Made by a program: the position numbers and the translations under genes
In this document: positions 1-7,305 of the stretch, piece by piece
Position numbering within the stretch: position 1 is the stretch's first letter
Layout of the letters: each line of letters opens with the position of its first letter
NCBI GenBank assembly: GCA_018897105.1
Contig: JAHILF010000137.1
Location: 1 to 38,885, forward strand
Length of the DNA: 38,885 nt
Reading direction: 5' to 3'
From: Pseudomonadota bacterium
GTDB lineage: Bacteria > Desulfobacterota > Desulfobulbia > Desulfobulbales > SURF-16
Notes under the pieces: generated by a model
Databases searched by the model: none
Told to the model about the DNA's origin: nothing
Seen by the model: the letters and a program-made list of their open reading frames with translations, nothing else

Positions 1-189
1 CATGCCTATCCGATTAGCACAGGTTCGTCTGGTTCCGCAGGATTCTTCGGGCCACCGGATACGCTTCAGATAGCGGGCGCAGGCCGTCTCATCAGGGAAG
101 AGCTGCTGAAACTTCAACAGAGTACGGAGGTATATCCGACATGCCAGAATCATACCCCCAAAGCCAACCTGTGCTAACCGGATAGGCAT
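1..189 (-). pseudogene. Truncated transposase N-terminus (IS1595/ISXO2-like)
   Basis: Reading from 189 downwards gives about 40 residues ending in a segment with a Phe-Pro-Asp-Glu pattern, a Cys, Tyr-Leu and then Arg-Trp-Pro-Glu. This is the typical N-terminal start of IS1595-family transposases, just before their CxxC zinc ribbon (family assignment from memory of the motif, not a search). After Arg-Trp-Pro-Glu the frame jumps into the terminal repeat, so the zinc ribbon and the whole DDE/DDN catalytic domain are missing. The reading frame runs off the window without a stop. It cannot encode an active transposase. Confidence 0.6.
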
Positions 190-190
190 G
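1..190 (-). mobile_element. MITE-like internally deleted insertion sequence, probably IS1595 type
   Basis: The two ends are inverted copies of each other: positions 1-25 match the reverse complement of 166-190 with one mismatch (A/G at base 13), the repeat starting CATGCCTATCCG. Between them lie only about 140 bases, which on the minus strand read as the beginning of a transposase and then run straight into the other terminal repeat. The element therefore looks like an insertion sequence that lost most of its transposase gene and could only move in trans. The first 134 bases, counted from 190 downwards, are identical to 38752-38885. Target-site duplications cannot be checked because the window starts at the element edge. 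Confidence 0.75.
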
Positions 191-452
191 CATCTGCCTT
201 CATGAATTATTCAGCTTGGGTCAATTTGCCTTGCATTTTAAAGATGAATAGTTGCTAAAATCATGTTTTTCTATGCATATGGTGATATACGCTGGCGGGA
301 AAAATTCCAGCAGGCAAAGAGAATATTCCCCGACTCTCACCTCGCCGATAGAGTGGCAGATGGGTAAAAAACCCCAAAAATGTTTTGGCCTTTTGGATAG
401 CATGCATTCACCGAAAAATCAAATTTAATGTGTCTGACGAAGAGGTATTTCA

Positions 453-830
453 ATGGAACGTGTTTTCTTTTCACTTGGCTCTTTACTGGCAGCAGTTGCT
501 GTTGCTGCGGGAGCATACGCTGCTCATGGCGGTGCCTCATTTTTGACTGAAGAGCAGGCAAGCTGGATTGCCAAGGCCGCGCGCTATCAGATGTATCATG
601 CCTTAGCCCTTGTCGCCGTTGCCGGGGCGATCATCCACTGGCCGAAACATTTAAGATTGCTGCAGGTGGCGGGCGGGCTTTTCCTGGCGGGAATTTTCCT
701 TTTTTGCGGCAGTCTTTATCTGTTGGCCTTCTCCGGCATGCATACCGGTTATACAACCCCCGCCGGAGGAATAGCTTTTATGTTGGGCTGGTTGATCATG
801 GCCGCAGCTGTCTGGATCAAGAGAGCTTGA
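453..830 (+). CDS. DUF423 family small membrane protein (YgdD-like)
   Basis: A 125-residue protein with four predicted membrane helices. It follows the DUF423 pattern: an N-terminal helix ending in Gly-Ala-Tyr-Ala-Ala-His-Gly, a central segment with Tyr-Gln-Met-Tyr-His-Ala-Leu-Ala, a helix with Phe-Cys-Gly-Ser-Leu-Tyr, and a C-terminal Thr-Pro-Ala-Gly-Gly followed by Gly-Trp-Leu. E. coli YgdD has the same order and length. The ATG follows a GAAGAGGT ribosome site at a suitable distance. The molecular function of the family is not known; it is an inner-membrane protein. It stands alone and converges on the lipoprotein gene downstream. Confidence 0.88.
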   Translation: MERVFFSLGSLLAAVAVAAGAYAAHGGASFLTEEQASWIAKAARYQMYHALALVAVAGAIIHWPKHLRLLQVAGGLFLAGIFLFCGSLYLLAFSGMHTGYTTPAGGIAFMLGWLIMAAAVWIKRA

Positions 831-849
831 TGAGAATCTGTAACCGCCT

Positions 850-876
850 GGGCACGCAGCCTGGAAAGTAGTGCCC
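850..876. terminator. Possible hairpin between convergent genes
   Basis: GGGCAC at 850-855 pairs with GTGCCC at 871-876 around a 15-base loop, between two convergent genes. There is no clear T-run on either side, so a factor-independent terminator is only a weak possibility. Confidence 0.25.
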
Positions 877-919
877 TCCCTGTTGTTCACTCAGGTCCGC
901 ACAGCTTCCTTGCCACAAT

Positions 920-1285
920 TTATCTTGATGGTTCGGTGGTATTGTATGTGTATGAGGTGACAATGCCATCGTCGTTAAAGCGGACCACCAGGTCCTGAGT
1001 GCTCGTCTCAGCAAAAAGCCCATACCGGTATTTGCCGTAAGTCCAGGTTTTCGTGCCGTCTTCTACGCCGACCCGCCATGGAGGCCCGAACATGGAACGT
1101 ATATCAGTCTGGGTTGTTTCCCCGATTTTGATCCGGGGAACCTGGTAAGCAGGGAAGTCCCGGCCGACGGTTGCGCAACCTGAGAAGAAAAGCATGAACA
1201 ATAAGGCCGGGCCCAGGATGAGGTGGCTAAAGGGAATCCTGTGACCTGCCTGGGAGCAGACGGGAGTTGAGGTGTTGTTGCTCAT
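920..1285 (-). CDS. Small outer-membrane-type lipoprotein with SmpA/OmlA-like repeat
   Basis: A 121-residue protein. A hydrophobic stretch ends in a lipobox with Ser-Gly before Cys (Phe-Phe-Ser-Gly-Cys-Ala), so it is probably lipid-modified and exported. The mature part contains Ile-Gly-x-Thr-Thr-x-x-Asp-Ile, Phe-Gly-x-Pro and a Trp-Thr-Tyr block, ending in a strand that closes with Thr-Ser-Tyr-Thr-Tyr. This resembles the SmpA/BamE/OmlA fold (Gly-x-Thr-x-x-x-Val/Ile...Gly-x-Pro). The start at 1285 is chosen because AGGA lies 8 bases upstream of that ATG; the longer open frame to 1435 has no signal peptide logic. The region before the hydrophobic stretch is unusually long, about 20 residues. 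The exact role is unknown. Confidence 0.7.
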   Translation of the reverse strand: MSNNTSTPVCSQAGHRIPFSHLILGPALLFMLFFSGCATVGRDFPAYQVPRIKIGETTQTDIRSMFGPPWRVGVEDGTKTWTYGKYRYGLFAETSTQDLVVRFNDDGIVTSYTYNTTEPSR

Positions 1286-1455
1286 ATTCGTAGTCCTTGG
1301 TGTATTTTTAAATAGATAGCATGGTTTTGCCGCGCCGTGTCGCACAGTCGGCCAACAACCCGGCAGAGCGACTGCGGGGCCGGCTGGTTTTAGGCATTTT
1401 TTGCGTATTGTAGTTGTTTCCACATCAATTGCCATAACTATCTGATATTAAGTAT

Positions 1456-1483
1456 GTATTAGTGCAATATTTCCTGTTGTCAA
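1456..1483 (-). promoter_or_regulatory. Possible sigma-70 promoter for the lipoprotein gene
   Basis: On the minus strand a perfect TTGACA (1478-1483) is followed after 16 bases by TAATAC (1456-1461). The -10 match is poor and the leader to the start codon at 1285 would be long, so this is tentative. Confidence 0.25.
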
Positions 1484-1635
1484 GAGCAAAAATAAGCATG
1501 AAGCCGGAAGGGCGGGAGACTTATAAACTGCCTTTTGCTCCCATTGTTATTCCTTTTACCGAAATTTTGTTTCCTCATTCGTTTCCTTACGGCACTAGGT
1601 TACCCCAGTTATTTTTGTGCAAGAAGAGGTTTTGC

Positions 1636-1663
1636 TTGATTCTTAATAAATAATAACTATTAT
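1636..1663 (+). promoter_or_regulatory. Candidate sigma-70 promoter overlapping an AT dyad
   Basis: TTGATT at 1636-1641, a 16-base spacer and TATTAT at 1658-1663 (five of six consensus bases) lie upstream of the Cys-rich gene at 1721. The -10 element sits inside the perfect inverted repeat AATAATA-AC-TATTATT, which could be an operator or simply AT-rich composition. Confidence 0.35.
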
Positions 1664-1720
1664 TAAAAATAGACAGAAGGCACTTTTGCGAATTTAAATA
1701 TATTTTTTTGGATCGGACAG

Positions 1721-2086
1721 ATGGCAAATTCAATCTTTAAAAAATGTACCGCTTGCGGCAAGAAGTGGATCGATAAAGCAATTTTTTTATTTGATCCGAC
1801 CATCAGCCTTGTCGGTTACCAGGTTTCGTTTGACACTGCTCTGGAAGCTGGATTTATCCTTTTTAATCATAACTGTGGTACCACCCTGGCTGTACCGGTA
1901 AACAAATTTCAGGATTTGCATCAACTACCTGTTTACATAGAAAACATGACGAATGAAGAAATAAACCCGGAATACTGTCTCCATGAGGATGGCGAGCAGG
2001 ATTGCCAAGCCGGCTGCGAATGTTTTCATGTGAAAAAGATAATGAATATTATAAAATTATGGCCAAAGAAAAGATGCAAATCATGA
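1721..2086 (+). CDS. Cys-rich protein of unknown function, copy 1
   Basis: A 121-residue soluble protein that I cannot name. It is a paralogue of the gene at 18526-18924. Both have an N-terminal CxxC (here C9, C12), a Phe-Leu-x-Asp-Pro...Gly-Tyr-Gln segment, Leu-Phe-Asn-His-x-Cys-Gly-Thr-Thr (H50, C52) and a C-terminal C-x8-C-x3-C-x-C (C86, C95, C99, C101), followed by an amphipathic Ile-Met-x-Ile-Ile-Lys-x-Trp helix. The fixed Cys/His spacing suggests one or two structural zinc sites or an iron-sulfur cluster. It has no signal peptide or membrane segment, so it is probably cytoplasmic. It is AT-richer than its paralogue. A weak GGA ribosome site precedes the ATG. It stands alone with its own candidate promoter. 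Confidence 0.75.
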   Translation: MANSIFKKCTACGKKWIDKAIFLFDPTISLVGYQVSFDTALEAGFILFNHNCGTTLAVPVNKFQDLHQLPVYIENMTNEEINPEYCLHEDGEQDCQAGCECFHVKKIMNIIKLWPKKRCKS

Positions 2087-2141
2087 TAAGATCAGCAGCG
2101 GTTGGCAGAGGATTTTTTCCCAAGCCATCAAGTTGCTGACC

Positions 2142-2285
2142 ATGAAAAAAGGTGATTTTGTTTTCATTCTGCTTGTCCTGTTTCTGATAGCGGCCGCTGT
2201 CTGGACGATCATGTTCGGTGGTGAGCGGAGTCGTCATGGCGTGGGAATGTATCATTTGCAGCCCATTGTCCTGATTGCGGGTTGA
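2142..2285 (+). CDS. Possible 47-residue single-helix membrane protein
   Basis: The frame starts Met-Lys-Lys-Gly-Asp, has one hydrophobic helix over about residues 6-24 and ends with a short polar tail. The Met-Lys-x-Gly-Asp start before a helix is like the N-terminus of small NusG-domain-II membrane proteins, but the soluble domain that would follow is absent, so this may be a truncated remnant. There is no clear ribosome site directly upstream. It lies 55 bases after the Cys-rich gene on the same strand. Confidence 0.35.
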   Translation: MKKGDFVFILLVLFLIAAAVWTIMFGGERSRHGVGMYHLQPIVLIAG

Positions 2286-2655
2286 GCTACAGGAATACTC
2301 CTTCAGTTTTATCCCCCCTGTTGTTGTTTGAAGTTGCTTTGGTTTTGCAAATGCATTTATCCGAAAGTCCTTTCCCCAGCGCGTAATGCATCCTACCCCG
2401 CGAACTTTCATGCATTGTTGTTCCCGCTTGCGGAGATGGGGGTTAGCCGATTTCAATTTTCTTCCCTTATCACGTTAGCGCTGCAGGAATTTTATCAGAA
2501 GTTTGGCCGGATAAATGACCTTTTTTTTGTGCCGTGTGCCGGTAAAGATAAGTTTTTGCTTAAAAGATGAAATGAATTGCCGGCTATAGTATATTGGCCC
2601 GCAAGAATAGATAGGTAATCAATGATGATAATTGTTGCTGGAAAAGGAGTTTGCT
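2286..2655. other. Gene-free stretch upstream of the alcohol dehydrogenase
   Basis: I see no credible gene. An 80-codon frame (2328-2570) lacks a ribosome site and protein-like character. A TATAGTATA motif near 2586 could be part of the promoter for the dehydrogenase gene, but no good -35 box sits at the right distance. Confidence 0.4.
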
Positions 2656-3801
2656 ATGTTTGATTTTGTCTTTCACAATCCGACGAAGATTGTCTTTGGC
2701 CGCAAAAAGGAAGAATCAATCGGTGAGGAACTGAAAAGTGCCGGGATGGGCAAGGTGCTGTTTGTCTATGGGCAGAACTCGATTAAACGCTCCGGCCTTT
2801 TTGATCGCATTACGGCAAGTCTCAAAAAAAACGGCATCAATTATGCGGAATTCGGCGGGGTGGTGTCAAATCCGGTCATCTCCCATACCAGGCAAGGGGT
2901 GGAACTGGCAAAGCGGGAAGGGGTGGATGCCATTCTGGCCGTTGGCGGCGGGTCGGTGCTTGATGAAAGCAAGGCCATTGCGGTGGGCGTCCTGGCAGAT
3001 GACGATGTCTGGAACTATTTCACCGGCAAGGAAGTCACCAGGGCCCTGCCGGTCTTTACGGTGATTACCCTGGCCGCCACCGGCAGCGAAATGAACGGCA
3101 ATGCGGTGGTTACCAACGAAGAGACAAAGCAGAAATATAATATCGGTTCTCCCCATGTCTATCCCAGGGTGTCCATTCTCAACCCTGAGCTGACCTGCAC
3201 CGTGCCCCTCAGCTATTCGGCCTTTGGTGCGGTGGATGCCATTGCCCATGTGATTGAAGGTTATTTTACCAGGCAGGCAGGTTCCCATCTGCAGGACCGA
3301 CTGGTTGAAGGCATCATTAAGACCGTGATTGAGACCAACAATGTGATCATGCAGGAGCCTGATAATTACGCAGCCAGGGCGGAATTCATGTGGGCGGCGA
3401 CCCTGGCGCTGAACGGTTTGACCACGGCCGGGCTCAAGGAGTATAGTTTTCCAAACCATATGGTAGAGCATTCTCTCAGTGCCATCTACAATATCGCCCA
3501 TGGGGCCGGGCTGGCCATCGTCATGCCTGCCTGGATGAAGTGGTATTCGTTAAAAGCGCCTGAACGTTTTGCCCGCTTTGCCCGGGAGGTTTTCGGGATT
3601 GAGGGAGCTGCAGCGGGGATAAGCGCCCTGGAAGTGTGGTTTGCCGCCATTGGTGCCCCGATCCGTTTACAGGACGCCGATATCCCGGCCGGGGATATCG
3701 GCATGATCGCGGAAAATGCTGCGGCACTGGCCACCCTGTGGGGCATCGGGGATACATACAGCAAGGAAGTGATTGCTGAAATTCTGCAACTGGCCGTCTG
3801 A
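2656..3801 (+). CDS. Iron-containing alcohol dehydrogenase, YqhD/BdhA type
   Basis: A 381-residue group III alcohol dehydrogenase that probably reduces aldehydes to alcohols with NAD(P)H in the cytoplasm. The start at 2656 has AAGGAG six bases upstream; an upstream ATG at 2632 would place the ribosome site inside the gene. The dinucleotide fold carries Gly-Gly-Gly-Ser (97-100) followed by Asp and Lys. The metal ligands of this family are all present and match E. coli YqhD spacing: D194 and H198 in Val-Asp-Ala-Ile-Ala-His, then H268 and H282 fourteen residues apart. Length is normal for the family. It stands alone, with the yqaA-like gene 78 bases further on. Substrate cannot be told from sequence. 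Confidence 0.93.
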   Translation: MFDFVFHNPTKIVFGRKKEESIGEELKSAGMGKVLFVYGQNSIKRSGLFDRITASLKKNGINYAEFGGVVSNPVISHTRQGVELAKREGVDAILAVGGGSVLDESKAIAVGVLADDDVWNYFTGKEVTRALPVFTVITLAATGSEMNGNAVVTNEETKQKYNIGSPHVYPRVSILNPELTCTVPLSYSAFGAVDAIAHVIEGYFTRQAGSHLQDRLVEGIIKTVIETNNVIMQEPDNYAARAEFMWAATLALNGLTTAGLKEYSFPNHMVEHSLSAIYNIAHGAGLAIVMPAWMKWYSLKAPERFARFAREVFGIEGAAAGISALEVWFAAIGAPIRLQDADIPAGDIGMIAENAAALATLWGIGDTYSKEVIAEILQLAV

Positions 3802-3879
3802 TTTTCGACTGAACAGGCGCACGGCATGCAGAGCGATCTGACTGTTTAAGGTAAAACCGCGAGCCTACTGGTAATCCCC

Positions 3880-4326
3880 TTGGAGAATTTCCTTGCCGAT
3901 CATGGCCTGCCGGCCTTATTCCTGCTCAGTTTCTTGGCTTCCACCGTCATTCCGCTGGGTTCGGAATGGCTGGTGGTGACACTCATCCTGAAGAGTTATC
4001 AGCCCGAATATGTGGTGGCAGTTGCCACGGCAGGGAATTATCTCGGCGCCTGCACGACCTATTTTGTCGGTCTGTGGGGCGCTGGTTTTTTGATAAAAAA
4101 GGTCATGCGAATTGACGAGGCCAGCCTTGCCAGAGCACAGTTTTTTTACCGTCGCTACGGTTCATGGTCCCTGCTTTTTTCGTGGCTTCCGGTAATCGGC
4201 GATCCGCTCTGCCTGGCGGGTGGAGCATTGCGCATCAATTTCATCCTGTTTTCCCTGCTGGTTTTTGCTGGCAAGCTGGCCCGTTATGCAGTAATAGCAG
4301 CGGTAACAGCATCAGCCATGCGCTGA
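3880..4326 (+). CDS. YqaA family (DedA-like) inner-membrane protein
   Basis: A 148-residue membrane protein of the DedA/VTT superfamily, YqaA branch. Characteristic pieces are an early helix with Phe-Leu-Ala-Ser-Thr-Val-Ile-Pro-Leu-Gly-Ser-Glu, then Ala-Thr-Ala-Gly-Asn-Tyr-Leu-Gly, then Arg-Tyr-Gly-x-Trp-Ser-Leu-Leu-Phe-Ser-Trp-Leu-Pro-Val-Ile-Gly-Asp, and a last helix with Gly-Lys-x-x-Arg-Tyr. E. coli YqaA has the same order and length. DedA-type proteins take part in lipid-carrier or phospholipid transport across the membrane; the role of YqaA itself is not settled. No ATG is available; the TTG at 3880 gives the right length, but no clear ribosome site precedes it, so the start is uncertain. 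Confidence 0.82.
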   Translation: MENFLADHGLPALFLLSFLASTVIPLGSEWLVVTLILKSYQPEYVVAVATAGNYLGACTTYFVGLWGAGFLIKKVMRIDEASLARAQFFYRRYGSWSLLFSWLPVIGDPLCLAGGALRINFILFSLLVFAGKLARYAVIAAVTASAMR

Positions 4327-4432
4327 TTTTTCCGGATGATGGGGTGGGGTATGGGGTGGTGAGTATTCTGCATCAATGTCAAAAAATGACTGTCTGCTCG
4401 TGGACAGGCAGTCTATAGCGGAGATTTGCTTG

Positions 4433-6415
4433 ATGGATGGGAAACCAACTTACGAACAGTTAGAAAATAGAGTCCGGCAGCTGGAGCAGCAGAACAGGGC
4501 GCGTCAGGAAACCATCCTTGCCCTGGAGGAATCCGTGGAGCGCTACAGTGATCTGGTGGATAATGCCAGCGATCTCATTCATAGTGTCACCCCGGATGGC
4601 AGCTTCTTATACGTCAATCAGGCCTGGCGAGAGGCACTGGGCTTTCGCCAGGAGGATATCGCCGGATTGAAACTGATGGATATTGTTGATGAATCGTGTC
4701 GGGCCAAGTGCGGCATCATCTTTCAATGTCTGCTTGACGGCCAGCCCCTTGATCGCAATGAAACAATCTTTGTGGGCAAGGACGGCAGAAAAATAGTGGT
4801 GGAGGCCCGCTGCCGGACACGGTTCGTGGACGGCAGACCCGTAGCCATGACCGGCATCTTCAGGGATATCAGCGAGCGGAACCGCAACGAAGTGGCCCTG
4901 CGCGAGAGTGAACGGAGATACCGGGATCTTTTTGAAAATGCCCATGATCTGATCCAGATCGTCCGGCCTGACGGCCGGCTGCAATATGTGAACAAGGCCT
5001 GGCGGCAGACCTTCGGCTACTCTGAGGAGGAAATCGACGGGCTGTCCATCTTTGATCTCATCTCTCCTGACTGTCGTGAGCATTGCCGGAAGACCTTCCA
5101 GAGCGTCATCTCGGAAGAGGATGTGCACTATATAGACACGGTTTTTGTCTCCAAGGATGGCAAAAAGATCATTATCGAGGGCAATGCCTGCTGCAAGTTC
5201 CAGGATGGCAAACCGGTTTCCACCCAGTGCATCTTCCGCGATGTCACCGAAAAAAAGAAGCTGGAAGAGGAGCTGCTCAAGGGCCAGAAGCTGGAATCGG
5301 TAGGGGTCTTTGCCGGCGGCATTGCCCACGATTTCAACAACCTGCTCACCGCCATCCTGGGCAATATCTCGCTGGCCAAAATGTATCTCAACCCCCAGGA
5401 CGAGGTGTACAAACGGCTGGAAATGACGGAAAAGGCCTGCCTGCAGGCCAGGACCCTGACCCAGCAGCTGCTCACCTTCTCCAAGGGGGGGGCGCCGATC
5501 AAGAAAACCACCACCATCTCCGAACTGATCAAGGACTCCACCAGTTTTATCCTGCGCGGCTCACCGGTGAAGTGTGTCTATGACCTGGCAGACAACCTGT
5601 GGCCCATTGAGGTGGATGAGGGGCAGCTCAGCCAGGTGACCCAGAATCTGGTGATCAATGCCACCCAGGCCATGCCTTCCGGCGGCATCCTGACCATCCG
5701 GGCCGGAAATGTCGAAATTGCCCCCCATAATCTGCTTCCCCTGCCCGCCGGCAGATATGTAGAGCTCGCCTTTCAGGATGAAGGGGCCGGCATACCGAGG
5801 GAGCATCTCGCCAAGATCTTTGATCCCTATTTCTCCAGCAAGCGGGCAGGCAGCGGACTCGGCCTGACCATCGCCTACTCAATCATCAAAAAACATGACG
5901 GGATAATCAACGTTGATTCGGAGCTCGGCAAAGGGTCGACCTTCACCATCTATCTGCCGGCCACCGACAAGGCGGCCCCTGTCCGGCAGGCGGAGGCGGA
6001 AACAAGCATCGCCAGCCACGGCCGGGTGCTGATCATGGATGATGAGGAAATCGTCCGGGAGATAGCCATTGAGATGCTGGGTTACATCGGCTGTGAAACC
6101 GCGGCGGCCAAGGACGGCAGTGAGGCGATCGAGCTTTATGTCAAGGCGAAGGAAGAAGGCCGGCCCTTTGATGCCGTGCTGATGGATCTCACCATTGCCG
6201 GCGGCATGGGCGGCAAGGAGGCGATCATGAAACTGCTGGCCATTGATCCCGGCGTCAAGGCCGTGGTGTCAAGCGGTTACGCCAATGATCCGATCATGGC
6301 CAACTACAAAGAATACGGATTCTGCGGGGTGGTGCCAAAACCATACAAAATCCATGAACTGAGCGCGGCATTCGGCCGGATTCTCAACGGGGAAAAGGGC
6401 AAGGCTGCCTGCTGA
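4433..6415 (+). CDS. PAS-PAS hybrid histidine kinase with C-terminal receiver
   Basis: A 660-residue soluble sensor kinase. In order: a short coiled coil (about 5-35), PAS domain 1 (about 37-150), PAS domain 2 (about 158-275), a HisKA domain with the phosphorylated His in Gly-Gly-Ile-Ala-His-Asp-Phe-Asn-Asn (H299), a HATPase domain with an N-box in Asn-Leu-Val-Ile-Asn-Ala-Thr-Gln-Ala and a Gly-Ser-Gly-Leu-Gly-Leu box, and a receiver domain (about 532-655) with acidic pair Asp-Asp-Glu and phospho-acceptor D585. There are no membrane helices, so it senses a cytoplasmic signal. The start at 4433 has GGAG 9 bases upstream; the ATG at 4376 has none. The ferredoxin-like gene follows after 12 bases, suggesting one transcript. 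No output regulator is encoded nearby. Confidence 0.93.
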   Translation: MDGKPTYEQLENRVRQLEQQNRARQETILALEESVERYSDLVDNASDLIHSVTPDGSFLYVNQAWREALGFRQEDIAGLKLMDIVDESCRAKCGIIFQCLLDGQPLDRNETIFVGKDGRKIVVEARCRTRFVDGRPVAMTGIFRDISERNRNEVALRESERRYRDLFENAHDLIQIVRPDGRLQYVNKAWRQTFGYSEEEIDGLSIFDLISPDCREHCRKTFQSVISEEDVHYIDTVFVSKDGKKIIIEGNACCKFQDGKPVSTQCIFRDVTEKKKLEEELLKGQKLESVGVFAGGIAHDFNNLLTAILGNISLAKMYLNPQDEVYKRLEMTEKACLQARTLTQQLLTFSKGGAPIKKTTTISELIKDSTSFILRGSPVKCVYDLADNLWPIEVDEGQLSQVTQNLVINATQAMPSGGILTIRAGNVEIAPHNLLPLPAGRYVELAFQDEGAGIPREHLAKIFDPYFSSKRAGSGLGLTIAYSIIKKHDGIINVDSELGKGSTFTIYLPATDKAAPVRQAEAETSIASHGRVLIMDDEEIVREIAIEMLGYIGCETAAAKDGSEAIELYVKAKEEGRPFDAVLMDLTIAGGMGGKEAIMKLLAIDPGVKAVVSSGYANDPIMANYKEYGFCGVVPKPYKIHELSAAFGRILNGEKGKAAC

Positions 6416-6427
6416 AAGGACTGGGGA

Positions 6428-7234
6428 ATGTGTGAATTCTGCACCAAGCACGGGGATGGCAAGGTCTGGTTCAAGAATGCCGCCAATTATGCCAATGATC
6501 TGCTGGCGGACCTGCGGCGCCGGAAATACATCAAGGATTTTTTTCAGTCCACCATTGAGGAGGGCATTGTCACCCTGGGCCGTCTGGAGGTTCTCTTTCA
6601 GAAGAAAAAGGCCCTGCCCCAGCGGCTGGTCAACCAGATGGTGGCCAGGGCCAGGGAGGAGCATTTCGGCCAGGTGGTGACCATTGAGGACATCCGGGAA
6701 ATAGTCGGCAAGGCCGCCACCGTGGTCCGCATGCCCTGCGCCTGCCGCTGGGCGGCCATGAAAAAGGAAAACCGCTGCTGTTACAGCGTCAGCTATACCC
6801 CGGACCATTGGTACGGTGAGCTTGACATGGGCTATTTCGGCCTGGCCCAGGATGAGGGGCTGGAATCCCTGAACCCGGAGCAGGCCATTGCCCAGATGGA
6901 GGAACTGGATAAATCCGGCTCGGTGCACACCATCTGGACCATGATGACCCCCTTTATCGGGGCCATCTGCAACTGCCAGCCCGGCGATTGTCTCGGTCTG
7001 CGCACCCTGTCCCTTGATGTGGAAACCATGTTCCGGGGAGAGTGTGTGGCCGCGGTGGACGAAGAGCTGTGCAATGGCTGCGGCACATGCGCCGCAGCCT
7101 GCCAATTCTCAGCCATCTCCAGCAGCCAGGTAGCCGGCGGGTTTCAGGCGGTGGTCGACCGTGAGCAATGTTTCGGCTGCGGCCTGTGCCGCAATGCCTG
7201 TCCGGCGCAGGCCCTGACCATGGTCAGCCGCTGA
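6428..7234 (+). CDS. Cytoplasmic protein with two 4Fe-4S ferredoxin clusters at its C-terminus
   Basis: A 268-residue protein whose last 60 residues hold two classical 4Fe-4S motifs, C215-x2-C218-x2-C221-x3-C225 and C248-x2-C251-x2-C254-x3-C258, the second followed by Pro. The first 200 residues are not a domain I can name, but they contain further cysteines in clusters (C2, C5; C104, C106; C117, C118; C181, C183, C188), which could bind another metal centre. There is no signal peptide or helix, so it probably passes electrons in the cytoplasm, partner unknown. It starts 12 bases after the hybrid kinase gene, with AAAGGA about 10 bases before the ATG, so the two are likely co-transcribed and the kinase may respond to the same redox state. 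Confidence 0.85.
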   Translation: MCEFCTKHGDGKVWFKNAANYANDLLADLRRRKYIKDFFQSTIEEGIVTLGRLEVLFQKKKALPQRLVNQMVARAREEHFGQVVTIEDIREIVGKAATVVRMPCACRWAAMKKENRCCYSVSYTPDHWYGELDMGYFGLAQDEGLESLNPEQAIAQMEELDKSGSVHTIWTMMTPFIGAICNCQPGDCLGLRTLSLDVETMFRGECVAAVDEELCNGCGTCAAACQFSAISSSQVAGGFQAVVDREQCFGCGLCRNACPAQALTMVSR

Positions 7235-7249
7235 GGCCATGCCCGCGAT
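7235..7249 (+). repeat. Partial REP-like sequence
   Basis: Fifteen bases directly after the ferredoxin gene (GGCCATGCCCGCGAT) are identical to the core of the REP-like palindrome at 38489-38511. Only half of the unit is present. Confidence 0.35.
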
Positions 7250-7305
7250 GAAAGATTTTCACCTGTTCCAGTAAGATGTACTAGGTCAGAAAGGTGGATT
7301 GCCGG

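Larger units (their letters stand above)
1286..1720. other. Gene-free, AT-rich stretch between divergent genes
   Basis: No convincing gene is visible here. A 63-codon open frame at 1462-1653 has no ribosome site and no recognisable protein pattern. The stretch holds the two candidate promoters listed separately and a perfect 7-base dyad (AATAATA-AC-TATTATT) near 1649-1664. Confidence 0.5.

Noticed and set aside
1462-1653. 63-codon plus-strand frame upstream of the first Cys-rich gene
   Set aside because: No ribosome site, no protein-like pattern and it lies in an AT-rich promoter region.
2328-2570. 80-codon frame before the alcohol dehydrogenase gene
   Set aside because: No ribosome site; composition and residues do not look coding.
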